A stretch of 51,150 nt of DNA from Aphelidium insulamus (taxonomy: Eukaryota > Aphelidiomycota > Aphelidea > Aphelidiaceae), in contig JAZDSV010000008.1 of NCBI GenBank assembly GCA_036784855.1, positions 400,001 through 451,150 on the forward strand. Direction: 5' to 3'. The position numbers were made by a program, and so were the translations under genes. The notes below the pieces were generated by a model. The model was not told the origin of the DNA. It did not search any database and saw only the letters and a list, made by a program, of their open reading frames with translations. Below are positions 34,596 to 44,973 of this stretch, piece by piece (the first letter of the stretch is position 1; each line of letters opens with the position of its first letter).

Positions 34596-37500
34596 AGCCC
34601 GTGACGCCTCAAATCTGTCGGTAAGCTCTTGCATTTCCCTTGCGGCGTCTTGTTCGCTCTGCTCTGTGACTCCCCACTTGCCCTGTGTTGTCGTGCATTA
34701 GTTTAGAGTTATGTTCGTATCACCGCATTACAACCTTGCTGCTGCGTTCCTGAATAATGCGCTCGTTGGCCCGCTTCAGTTCGGCCTGTTTGAGTACAGC
34801 GTCGTACATTGCGGCGTGCTGGCGGCAAAATTCCAAGACAATATCAAGCATGTTCAACAGTTTGGCGTACGTGTCCTTCTGCCAACAGTCAGCAATATTA
34901 CTTCAGCGATACACTGCACTTGCATTTGTCCGTCCAGACCGCTTCTCCAGCATGAATGCATTGTGCACAATTTGCGCAATGTATGTGGAGTGGCAAGCAA
35001 CCAGCCTGTCCAGAGAGACCGCGGGGCGCCGCAGTTCGCGACACAGCTCCTCCCACGCTGGTTCCAATACTTGCAGCAGAATGTAATACTGTAGCTGTGA
35101 TGTAAAGTGGATCATTTCGTGGATGAGCATCTGTGAGCGCATCACGCCGTATTTGGCACCTACGACAAAAGGTCAAAAAACTTTAACATCGGTGTCATGG
35201 TAATTACTTTGCGCACCTGGCATGGACTGGAGCTCTCGCAGGCTGGTCATTTGCAGTTTCCAGGCAGCAATCAGTTTGACTTCCACCCGCTTCAAGTGCC
35301 ACAAATAGTTGAACATTTGCTGGTACTGCTGCATAATTTCCTCGGTGAATACGGTGTCCAACGGCCGGTCAAAATGGTAGTCCAGTGAAAACACATCCCA
35401 TCCCTTGTCGTTGTCGCCGACCTGTGCTACTCAGCTGCTGTAAAGTGTAGATTGAGACACGGGCATACCTCCATCAGGCGGACATCGAGACGGCGCAGTA
35501 TATCGCCACCGGCAAACTGTGCATTCGACGAGCGTATAGCAGATTCCATAATGCCGGTCAGGTTGTGGCGATACAGTGAAGTTGCGGGACGATCCAGTTC
35601 CACGATCAGTGCATCCATCAAGGATTGGATAAAGTCGCCTTGTCGTAACAGCAAATAATTCTTGACAGCATTTAGGTGGGCGTACACCGCGTACTTTTGC
35701 GACAAATGGTCCATGAGGAATGTGCCGACAGTGGTTGAGACCCGATTCACGAATCCATAAATCTCAAACAGGTTGTCAAATGAAAAGCGTTTCGGCCGTG
35801 ACCGCATCATAGTGTCCGGCAGCTTTGTCTGGCACGCGTTCTTCAGGAAAGCGATAGATTTCCCAATTTGAGTCATCTTTCTCGCCATTGACAACGATAT
35901 GAAGGAGGGCAGCATCGCAACATCCATTATATACTTGTGTTGCCACTCATCAATGACGCTCTCCTCTGGCTGCTCTGATACAAAGAACTCGCCGTGCATA
36001 TCATTCACCACCCCGTCCACGAGCCACAGCCGCAGACAGTCAAAAAACGGGACCGATGCCTAATTCCGGTATGAGCAAGACCACGATACGTTCTCGCAAC
36101 TCACCTGAGCCAGTATCTCTTTGCCAAACTGAGCAACGAGCTCGTTGCCTGTTTGATGCAGTCCATACAGATAGCCGAGTAGTTCACCGCCGTGCAGCGG
36201 AGCAGTTTCTCGCAATATTTTACCCACGAATTCAATTCTCTCAATTGGCTGAGCAATAAGAAATGAAACTCGTCGCAAAGTCATGGCATCTGCTTCGGTG
36301 TGGAGCGCGGACTCGATCGACGCAATGAATGACGAGAGACGTGCAAATTCTTCCGTCAATACGGCGCAGAGACTCTTTCAAGCGCGTGAGTCAAGTATTG
36401 ATGTCAGTGAACAAGAAAATCACCTGTTTCGTAAAGCACGCAGCGGCACCAGTGCGTTGCATCTGTTCGAGCAACAGTCGAGACGCATTGCAACTCGACG
36501 CCGTTGTCAACAGGCTGTCAAAGAGCGACCTAGCCGAGGCTGAAATGACAAACTTTTCATCGTTAAATACCGCGACAAAGCGTCCAGTGGAGCTATTCCA
36601 GCGCACAAGGTCTCCAGCCGAGCCCTGGAAGACAAATATTAGTTCGCGCAGCAGTGTTTTGTCTTTTGTGGGAGCCCGGGCGGGCGCACGCGTGTTAGGC
36701 ACTGGCGGCGCATCAGGGGCTCCAGCCATATCACGTTGCACCGGTTGAAAGACCTGTGGTCGGCCAAGTCCAAAAATGGGAGTCTCATTCAGCAGCACCG
36801 AGGACTGATTTCAGCAAATCATTTTTTTAATCGTTGAGGAAGCAGTAAAATGAAGCTTACCATGCCCAAAGTTGTGGCCTGTGCAGACCACTGGGTTTCC
36901 GTATCGGACAGGGCAAACAGCAAATAAAGCGTGGCCCACCGCTGCTTCATTGTATGCATTCGCCCAAGCTGACCAGACAACCGAGAGAACCGCACAGCTT
37001 TCGCCGTTGTGGGGTCTTGCCGCATCACTGCAATCATCATGTACTAATGCTATAAACGCTGACAGCACGAAAACTCACACTTTTTCTTGATCAAATCCGT
37101 GATAACGCCTTCTTCGCCGGTAAAGTGGGGCATTAACCGGCTAGTGAAGGTGTTACAGGCTGTAGTAAAATTAAGGAAGTACGAACCTGCCAAGAAGCCG
37201 CATAGCATACTGTGTAGCTTGCAGTACTCGTGCCTCTTGTTCGGGAGCCGGAATGGGCCGATTAGTGCGAATAAGTTTCTCCACCAGCCGGTGAAGATCA
37301 TGCATCCATGTGATGGCGTTGGCTGCAATGGCTTCACCCATCGGGCCAGCAGTGGGAATAGAGCCGGGTCTAGGTGTGGCATCACCGCCAGTGCCTCCGG
37401 TAGTTAGATCTGCCAGACTTGCGGTGTAGCTGGTCCCCCGCGACAACGATGGTATTTGCCGCAATGACGTGGATCTCATGGTGTCGGATAAGGCCGAGAC

Positions 37501-37892
37501 AGCACGAGTACTCGACGCCACATTATAGCTTCCGGAATCACCGTGTGACTTCATCAACGATAGCGTATTGTCCCCGGGGAGCTGCCGGGTAAGTGGTGGC
37601 GCTAAGCAGGTGTTTCATGCCGTCTGCACTTCCTCACCTGGTTGGCGGTGGCAGCCGAATTTTCCCCCGTGCGCAGCGTCTGCCGCCTCTTCACTTGCCC
37701 AGCAGGCACACCAGCTACTGCAGAGACACTGGTGTTCTTGCTATTGGATGTTGACGATAGTTTAGCGGTTGGAGGAGCGGCTGACGGGGCGGTGGTTGGA
37801 GCGGGCGGTTTCCGTGAGCCGCTCAACATTGATTGTGTTGATCTGTGTTGGTATTTACGTGCAAGTCCCAACGGCCTCTTGGAAAAGAACAT
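34437..37892 (-). CDS. SPC98: Gamma-tubulin complex component 3 (GCP3/Spc98)
   Basis: Core subunit of the gamma-tubulin complexes that nucleate microtubules. Eleven exons (37638-37892, 37187-37581, 37079-37140, 36861-37027, 36424-36804, 36105-36374, 35469-36059, 35217-35421, 34924-35159, 34735-34878, 34437-34682) give 983 aa in frame. GRIP1 region includes QYAMRLLGSRLMPHFTG, LIFVFQGSAGDLV and HGEFFVSEQP. GRIP2 includes VRLMEVGDNDKGWDVFSLDY, MFNYLWHLKRVE and QYYILLQVLEPAWEEL. The C-terminal KGKWGVTEQ and INYNSCYDG match GCP3 rather than GCP2. The N-terminal 85 residues are basic and low-complexity. The intron 34879-34923 uses a GC donor (AAT|GCAAGT in transcript sense) and is required to stay in frame. 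Confidence 0.9.
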
Positions 37893-39271
37893 TTAAACAC
37901 CTCACACACTTACGCATTTACACGGCAAGGCGTGACTATGGGAAACGCGTGGACTCGGCGCCAGTTCCGCCATCGAATGTGTATCTAAACGTTTCAGTTG
38001 CATGTATATTATCGTCATTAATTACTGTAAGGCGTCACCTTGCACTGTCAACACTACTGCTACCACAAGGCCAACTCCTTTATCGTCTCTAGGTATTATA
38101 AATGGTGTCAATACTCGTGTAAGATAGATAGCAACAAACAATGTAACTCTTGAGGTCGATACCACCAGCACAGACCTCATTAACGTCCTAAATTACAGCC
38201 TCCAGGTCGACGCCACAGATGTCTACTTTCTCGTAAGGTTTAATGCTGATGGAAATTGAGAGGTTATCCAAGTCCGTCAATGCACGGTCAATGCGTGAGA
38301 CGAAACTTGCAGACGACGGGTCCATTCCAGTTCAACAGTTAAAGATCGAAAGCCAGCGCCGTACACTAAATATCCACGACAAACAGTTAGACTGCCCCTG
38401 CCCTGCCATGAAGTAGGGGCACAGTGTAAATAACATGCGTATCACCCAGTTTGCGAGGTAGCCTACCACCTCACATGTGCGCAGCGCTCTGAATCGCGCA
38501 CAAGACTCTCGGCGAGATAAATAACACCGCTATATTTGGTAAGATGTAAATACAATTCGTGCACTTTATCATGCATGAGGTCAGCGCAGTACGAGTGTGC
38601 GCTTCATACATAATGCCCTGTCCGTAACTGCTACCATACGTGCCAGTTGGTAGGCATGGTAAAATGACGTGGTCAAAACGAACAGGAGGTGAACACTCCA
38701 AGTACGACTATAAGATCGTTGTGGTCAATCCATTACCAGTCAACCAACTAGACAGAGGGACCAGGGAGACCAGTGAAGGCCAAGTGCCCGCATCTCGTGG
38801 GTACAACGGGACGTCTGCACACCGACACTCTGTGTGGCAAGCAGCCGTCCACTCTCACGGGCAAAGGTGAAACACCATTTACGCCATGTTGGGGCAGTGG
38901 GAACACTCCTTTGTTGTGGGTGCGCGTCTCCCTGTCTCTCTCTGTTCCTCTGTGTGCTGTGTCTCTCTCAGTTGCTGCCTTGTGGTCGGTGGTGTGGTGG
39001 GCTTGTGTGGTAGGTACACATAGATCAGGTATCTCACTCTGCTCACTGGCTGTACTGTGTAGATGTACTTGCTTCAATGTTGTTGATGGCTCACGACACG
39101 TCAGGCGGGGCAGAGACGCGCGGGCAAAACGGCGACGAGCGCACGCCCATCCACCGCACCACCTGCAGCTGGCACATGGGCCTAGTCTCCTCAATAGAGT
39201 CATATCTATGTAGTCATCATCCAGAGGTCTATGTGAGTCAGAGCGCGCAGAAACAAACAAGGGTCCGACGG
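37893..39271. other. Gene-poor spacer, no supported gene
   Basis: I see no convincing gene in these 1.4 kb. Short open frames on both strands have no domain or codon pattern. An inverted repeat TGCCCCT/AGGGGCA lies at 38393-38399 and 38415-38421. The segment 38925-39070 is CT- and GT-rich on the plus strand (CTCTGT/CTGTCTCTCTCT runs). This marks the change from dense housekeeping genes to repeats. Confidence 0.5.
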
Positions 39272-39531
39272 GTATATATACATACATACATACATACATA
39301 CATACACATACACACACACATACATACATACATACATACATACATACATACATACATACATACATACATACATACATACATACATACATACATACATACA
39401 TACATACATACATACATACATTCACAACTCACACATCCAACTATAGACATACACATACATACATACATACATACATACATACATACATACATACATACAT
39501 ACATACATACATACATACATACATACATACA

Positions 39532-39565
<34 letters not shown>

Positions 39566-39592
39566 CATATATACTTACATACATGCATACAT
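39272..39592. repeat. Two long (CATA)n microsatellite tracts
   Basis: Two tracts of CATA repeats, about 39272-39420 and 39447-39592, are separated by 26 bp of unique sequence (TTCACAACTC... to 39446). The first is interrupted near its start by CACACACA; the second ends in ATATACATATATAC. Long Tyr-Ile-His or Cys-Met-Tyr-Val open frames across them are artefacts of the repeat. Confidence 0.9.
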
Positions 39593-39656
39593 CTGACACA
39601 TGATTCTTTCGACTGCTAATCACTCATCTGCAGTTCCGGCCCTACGAAGCTAGACA

Positions 39657-41236
39657 GCACGACGAACGACGACAAATGAACGATGGCCGGCATTGCGACA
39701 CTAACCTGTGTAGATCTCGTATTCGATCGCGACCAGAAGAGACGGAGAAGGCCGGATGCAAGGCGCGCAATGATCGACCGCAAGTATCATGCTTTGTTCT
39801 AATTCAAACACTGACACTTTCTAGTTGGCGCACCTGGAGCGCGGGAGCCGCCACTTCGATGTCAAGGTTACTCGGGGGCGCCCGCTGGTGCCGGTACGTT
39901 ACCCGTGTTGTTTTAGATCTACACTGACTAACCCAATGTATATCACACACGCGACGAACGACGACGAATGAACGATGGCTGGCATTCCGACACTAACCTG
40001 CGTAGATCTCGTATTCGATCGCGACCAGAAGAGACAGAGAAGGCCGAATGCAAGGCGCGCGATGATCGTCCGTGCGTCTCGTGCTTTATACTTATTCATC
40101 ACTGACACTTTCTAGTTGGCGCACCTGGAGCGCGGGAGCCGCCCCCACTTTATATCAAGATTAGAGCCGTGCAAGTGGCGAAGACTAGTGATGATGGGTG
40201 GCTGCGTGGCAGGCAATGATCGTCCGCAAGTATCATGCTTTTTCTTCATCTTTTCTAACAGTCTCTTAGTTGGCGCACCTGGAGCGCGGGAGCCGCCACT
40301 TCGATGTCAAGGTTACTCGGGGGCGCCCGCTGGTGCCGGTACGTTACCCGTGTTGTTTTAGATCGACACTGACTAACCCAATGTATATTACACACGCGAC
40401 GAACGACGACGAATGAACGATGGCTGGCATTCCGACACTAACCTGCGTAGATCTCGTATTCGATCGCGACCAGAAGGGACAGAGAAGGCCGGATGCGAGG
40501 CGCGCGATGATCGACCGTGCGTCTCGTTCTTTGTTCTTAATCACGTACTGACACTTTCTAGTTGGCGCACCTGGAGCGCGGGAGCCGCCCTACTTTATAT
40601 CAAGATTAGAGCCGTGCAAGTGGCGAAGACAGTGGCGATGGGTGGCTGCGTGGCAGGCAATGATCGTCCGCAAGTATCATGCTTTTTCTTCATCTTTTCT
40701 AACAGTCTCTTAGTTGGCGCACCTGGAGCGCGGGAGCCGCCCCCGCTTTATATCAAGATTAGAGCCGTGCAAGTGGCGAAGACAGTGGCGATGGGTGGCT
40801 GCGTGGCAGGCAATGATCGTCCGCAAGTATCATGCTTTTTCTTCATCTTTTCTAACAGTCTCGTAGTTGGCGCACCTGGAGCGCGGGAGCCGCCACTTCG
40901 ATGTCAAGGTTACTCGGGGGCGCCCGCTGGCGCCGGTACGTTACCCGTGTTGTTTTTGATCTACACTGACTAACCCAATGTATATTACACACGCGACGAA
41001 CAATGACGAATGAACGATGGCTGGCATTGCGACACTAACCTGTGTAGATCTCGTATTCGATCGCGACCAGAAGAGACGGAGAAGGCCGGATGCGAGGCGC
41101 GCGATGATCGACCGTGCGTCTCGTGCTTTGTACTTATTCACTCACTGACACTTTCTAGTTGGCGCACCTGGAGCGCGGGAGCCGCCCCACTTTATATCAA
41201 GATTAGAGCCGTGCAGACTAGTGGTGATGGGTGAGA
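39657..41236 (+). repeat. Tandem array of two alternating modules (X about 292 bp, Y about 153 bp)
   Basis: A 29-bp core (starting GTTGGCGCACCTGGAGCGCG) occurs seven times, at 39824, 40115, 40269, 40561, 40713, 40866 and 41158. Start-to-start distances are 291, 154, 292, 152, 153 and 292. The core is followed either by module X (ACTTCGATGTCAAGG...) or by module Y (CACTTTATATCAAG...), in the order X-Y-X-Y-Y-X-Y, with a partial X before the first core and a truncated last Y. Every module ends in an intron-like stretch: GTATCAT or GTGCGTC, then CTGAC or CTAAC, then CTAG/TTAG directly before the next core. Coding frames are not preserved, because single-base differences (for example after GCCGCC) shift the reading between copies. 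Confidence 0.88.
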
Positions 41237-41712
41237 AACTTCCATGATAACGTGTTTTTAGTTACACGCTTGACTACACTAATTTTGCAGAATGCCGATC
41301 GATGAAGACAGGATACTTAGACGAGAACGATAATCGACCACGTAAGCTGTGATTTACTTTACTCGTGACGGTTACTGATTCGCCGGGAAGGGGACATGGA
41401 CGGTAGATGTAGCTCCCCCCCCCCATATACACGCCCCCGGTTTTTTAGTCGCTACTATTACTTCCACATTTACTCTCCCAATTACTCTCTTAAGCTAAAA
41501 CCCTGTCGGGATTTCTATCCCGCTTTTTACTAGTGACATGCCAGTATTCAACGCGTGATTACAGGTAACACACGAGCAATCGGAGACTTGAAGTTGGTGT
41601 GGGCTTCGGGGGGACTTCGCGACGAAGTGAAGTACGGACTAGTGTAATGGCTTTATATAAGGCCATATTAAATGCACTGATGTTCCTCTGACACGCACAC
41701 TGGCACCGAAAT
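41237..41712. other. Spacer between repeat array and virus-like block
   Basis: A 476-bp non-coding stretch. It begins with an intron-like segment (GTGAGAAAC...CTTGACTACACTAATTTTGCAG, ending about 41290). It then holds a C9 tract near 41415, a hairpin CGGGAT-TTCT-ATCCCG at 41507-41522 followed by T5, CTTCG-CGA-CGAAG near 41618, and a quasi-palindromic TGGCTTTATATAAGGCCA near 41648. The element boundary may lie here, but I found no terminal inverted repeat or target duplication within the window. Confidence 0.5.
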
Positions 41713-42135
41713 TTATTTTTTCGAACCTTTGTCGGCTTTCTGGCCGGCTCTCGTGCGGACTGGTGTCTCGGCGGGAGTGTGCATCATTGTGATACCTTCT
41801 GCAGGCCTAGACGACGAGGACGAGGAAGTGGCGGGCGGCGGTGGATGCTGAAGAGTCTCTTGCTGTGACGCATGTGGATGGATAGAAAAACCACCAGCTG
41901 CTCCACCCGAATGAGCAACGGCTTGTTGTTGTTGAAACGCCTGGTCTTGTAAGTGCACAACCTCGGATATTGTGCGGTAGCCATAGTTGGGGAAGGTGCA
42001 GTTGGTTGCTGTGCCGACGTAAAAGTTGCAATTGTCCACGCGTATACGCTCCTCCATCGGGTCCGTTTGCGAGTGAGTGTTGGAGGTCGTCGGTGCTTCC
42101 AAATGCGGGGGAGCCTGGTCGGATGAAGACGACAT
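41713..42135 (-). CDS. Orphan Ser/Pro/Gln-rich protein
   Basis: ATG at 42135 opens 140 codons ending TAA at 41713. The middle (about residues 29-65) has a compact segment, RVDNCNFYVGTATNCTFPNY, that may fold. The rest is low-complexity: Gln-rich, Pro-rich and Ser-rich stretches and a basic end (AGQKADKGSKK). I recognise no family. The stop codon overlaps an AATAAA signal on the minus strand (AAAAAATAAAT). It diverges from the plus-strand frame beginning at 42191. In a virus-like block it could be a structural or accessory protein, but that is inference. Confidence 0.5.
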   Translation of the reverse strand: MSSSSDQAPPHLEAPTTSNTHSQTDPMEERIRVDNCNFYVGTATNCTFPNYGYRTISEVVHLQDQAFQQQQAVAHSGGAAGGFSIHPHASQQETLQHPPPPATSSSSSSRPAEGITMMHTPAETPVRTRAGQKADKGSKK

Positions 42136-42190
42136 CCGTTGAAAATGAAATTGAAAGCAGAAGGGTGAACCTAACCCTTCTGTTCTCCAA

Positions 42191-42692
42191 ATGTTTCCCT
42201 CTAAATCTATGCATCAGCTTCCCGGAGACAACGCATTTTCCACCGTCAAATTGCTGGACGCCAATACCCTACGCCTGAATTTCTGGATGCAGTCGCTATC
42301 TGTTGGTACGGAATGCTCTCTGGGCGACACGGACGGAAGCAGCAAGTCGGTGCTGGACAGAAAACTGCCTAGTGTCATTGTCGCCGGGTCCCTCGACCAT
42401 CGCGTGTGCCCCAGTCCTGCGTGCGGGAGACTACGTTGACCTCCACAGGGGAACAATCCCCATTTATGGGAATCGAACGGGAACCTGTGGACGGTAGTAG
42501 TTGGTCACGCGTGAACTGTACACCTGGTCGGAACACGTGCCGGCGCGAGTTTAGTACAGAAGGGGAGATGTAGATGTGGATGGCGTGCCGCAGGTATGTT
42601 TGATTATATTTACTGATAGTTTTAGGTACATTGTCCCATACATCCGCGGTAACTACTGCTTCAACTGATTCAGCTCGTTCAAACTTTGACAG
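42191..42692 (+). CDS. Possible 5' exons of the zinc-cluster gene or separate small gene
   Basis: ATG at 42191 opens about 53 codons (MHQLPGDNAFSTVKLLDANT within it). A plausible 43-nt intron (GTGTCATTG...CCCCAG, about 42371-42413) joins this to a frame with RAGDYVDLHRGTIPIYG. Further on, GTATGTTTG...TTTTAG (32 nt) and GTAACTACTG...TTGACAG (44 nt, ending 42692) look like introns flanking a 23-nt exon. They lead into the frame starting at 42693 (YAIGPTNLTLTRRVDG), which continues into the zinc-cluster gene. I could not make all joins share one frame, so the relation is unresolved. The minus strand is also open here, but without recognisable content. Confidence 0.35.
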
Positions 42693-42776
42693 TATGCTAT
42701 TGGTCCAACCAACTTGACGCTTACTCGTCGTGTAGATGGCGTACGCAATGGTGACCACTTCCTTTCTTCAAAAGAA

Positions 42777-44590
42777 ATGGAAATTAGGCGCAAGCGTAGC
42801 ATCATTGATACTGCCGATGTTGATGTTGCTGGAAGCGCTGGCGGTTTGACCTTTGGACGGCCGCCGTCGCCACCGCAATCAAGCAAAAAGTTTTGCAACG
42901 ATGATTCTGATTATGCAAAATCAACCAACATTCAACTTCCATTGTCATGGTCGGCGTTGAATATCGATGCCGCTCAGACGCCCCCGCACACAGTCAATCG
43001 TGTCGAGTTGTTGTCAGTTATGCAGTACTACGACCAAGGATATACCGTTTATCGCGAAAACAACAGAAAGGAGCGCTTTTATCCGGTGGCTGACGGCGAC
43101 GAGGTTCGTATTCAATGCGGGAATTGCCAGGGTGGGAAGTATATGTGTTTTCTGCACAAGTTCGACGTCAAGTGTGTTGATCTGGCGGCGAGAATGGTTC
43201 GCGTAACTGCCAATTGTGTTTCAGCCCGCATCAATAATTCCAAGAAAAATCCAAAGGTACATCTCACACACTCATGACATCGCCACCACCAACCCGCCTG
43301 ATTTGCGGGATTATCATCAGTTGGGTGGTGGTGGCGGGTTATTGATATCTTTGATTAATTGACTGACACTGTTTTCGTAGGCGAGTGCTAAACGTGGGAC
43401 TGGGGTTTGTGCTCGCGGCGCTTGTCAAGAGGCTGCTTTGGAGGGGAAGAATCTGTGCGACCGGCATCAGAAGGAGGCAGATGACAACAGTGCAAAGGTA
43501 AGATGCTCACACACTCATGACATCGCCACCACCAACCCGCCTGATTTGCGGTATTATCATCAGTTGGGTGGTGGTGGCTGATGCTTGATATATTTGATTA
43601 TTTGACTGACACAGTTTTTGTAGAATAATGCGAAGGTACAAATCACTCACTCACATCATCGCCACCGCCCACCCGCCTGATTTGCGGTATTCTCGTCAGT
43701 TGGGTGGTGGTGGCGGTTATTGATATCTTTGATACATTTACTGACATTATTTTTGTAGAGCGCAGAGGCAGTTGCTAGCGGATGTGCGTGCCACTTTTGT
43801 CGCCGAAAACTTCAACCTGACAACTACACTTGCGACAAAGGACGTTTTTACTGCGACATTGACTGCTACAGCAAATATCGCGCAGCTTGCCAGAACAACA
43901 AGGAAGCCGCTATCAAGTCTCAACTGCGCGCCAAACTACGCAAGACTGGACAGCACCAACAAGCCCCTGCCGTCTGCGCCCATCATCAAGCAAATACAAG
44001 AGCGAGCTTCGAGTTTGCGTTCGCTGGTGCCTCTCGAGTTTGTCGCTCACTTTGAGAATCCGCTCCGTCTGGTGTTTGTCGACACAGAAAACAACGGCAG
44101 GAAGTGGACATTGGAATGGTGTCGCGAGATGACGTTTTACGACATGGACTCGGGCACTTGGCACTTTATTGACCCAGACATGGATTCGTCCGATGAAGCA
44201 CGTGTTGAGGCCGTCACTCGTCAGTTCCAGCGTCTGTTCCCGGAGCCGGTTGTATTTGTGGCGTACAATCACACTGAGCACACGGTGTTGTCGCCGATGT
44301 TTGGTGGCGTCGACCATCGGTATCTGGACTTGTTGGTGCTGATGCGTGCTATCATGGATGACACCGATTCGGCTACAACTCAGAAACTTTACTGCCTCAC
44401 CCGCCAACTGTCGGTTATCATGAAGTACTTTTGGGAAGTTACGAATGAGTCGGTGCCAAGAGACATTGTTCTGATGGCAACTACTGGTCGAAAGTCGGAG
44501 CTGGACGTTGCTCATTTGTACCAGTTGTTTCATTCGCTGCGACAGCATTTGTTCATCGAGCTGACCGATTCTGTGGCTGGTCAACACTGA
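42777..44590 (+). CDS. Zinc-cluster protein followed by DnaQ-like exonuclease frame
   Basis: From ATG 42777, exons end at 43256; then 43381-43497, a 12-nt exon 43624-43635, and 43759 onward. The spliced frame has Cys clusters (CGNCQGGKYMCFLH; CARGACQE...CDRH; CACHFCRRKLQPDNYTCDKG with YCDIDC) suggesting zinc binding, and ends at a stop at 44055. A second frame, shifted by one base and open through 44590, carries a DEDD-type exonuclease pattern: VFVDTENN (motif I), VAYNHTEHTVL (motif II, Asp replaced) and a possible motif III in SELDVAHLYQLF. The two frames overlap across 43772-44055. Either a frameshift, an unusually short intron or two genes explains this. AATAAA overlaps the stop at 44590. 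The exonuclease call is tentative. Confidence 0.55.
43257..43758 (+). repeat. Three homologous hairpin introns
   Basis: Introns 43257-43380 (124 nt), 43498-43623 (126 nt) and 43636-43758 (123 nt) are closely similar over most of their length. Each begins GTA, has a CTCAC-rich start, a hairpin with arms CGCCACC(A/G)CC... and GTTGGGTGGTGGTGGC, an inner CTGA/TCAG pairing, and ends ACTGACA...TTTTNGTAG. In the first copy the arms are 43281-43295 and 43320-43336. All three are phase 0 and follow an AAG codon. The second and third are separated only by a 12-nt exon (43624-43635). Confidence 0.9.
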
Positions 44591-44973
44591 ATAAAGTTGG
44601 TTAATTCAAGAAGTCAATTATTTACTTTTTCTCATCCAATACTATACTCTTCTCATGCGAACAATCATTCCATGCACCTGTGTCACGTCGTCCTACCTCA
44701 AGATGCTCCCATTGAACACCGTTTACACTGACCCTCGCAATACACACACGTACAACAATCAAGAGAAGCAGGTCGCATCCAAATACTTGACGGTCGCCGT
44801 TCCATCCATCCATCTTTGGCAATGGCTCACCGATTGAACGGGCTGTACGGGTGTTCCTGTCAATTAACAGGTACCCGGAAGATGGAGAATGGAGAAGGGA
44901 GGACCACGACGGTGAAGGTACACTTTTTATTTTAATATTATTATATTCTCCTAAGTTATCCAATACACCAATA
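44591..44973. other. Intergenic region with short competing open frames
   Basis: A 383-bp gap. AATAAA at 44590-44595 ends the upstream gene. A plus-strand ATG at 44655 opens 60 codons; on the minus strand a frame of similar length (64 codons, from an ATG near 44816 to a stop at 44622) is also open. Neither has recognisable features and I cannot choose between them. The last 50 bp before 44974 are strongly AT-rich (TTTTTATTTTAATATTATTATATTC), consistent with a promoter. Confidence 0.4.

Noticed and set aside
39238-39619. Long open frames of repeated Tyr-Ile-His or Met-Tyr-Val-Cys on both strands
   Set aside because: They are the translation of the CATA microsatellite in different frames, with no start context or unique sequence.
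40413-40973. 186-codon frame across the tandem modules
   Set aside because: It reads through intron-like module ends and is not kept in the same frame between copies, so it is a product of the repeat period.
42455-42500. Minus-strand GTTCGATTCC resembling a tRNA B box
   Set aside because: The flanking bases do not form a T stem and there is no matching A box or acceptor stem.
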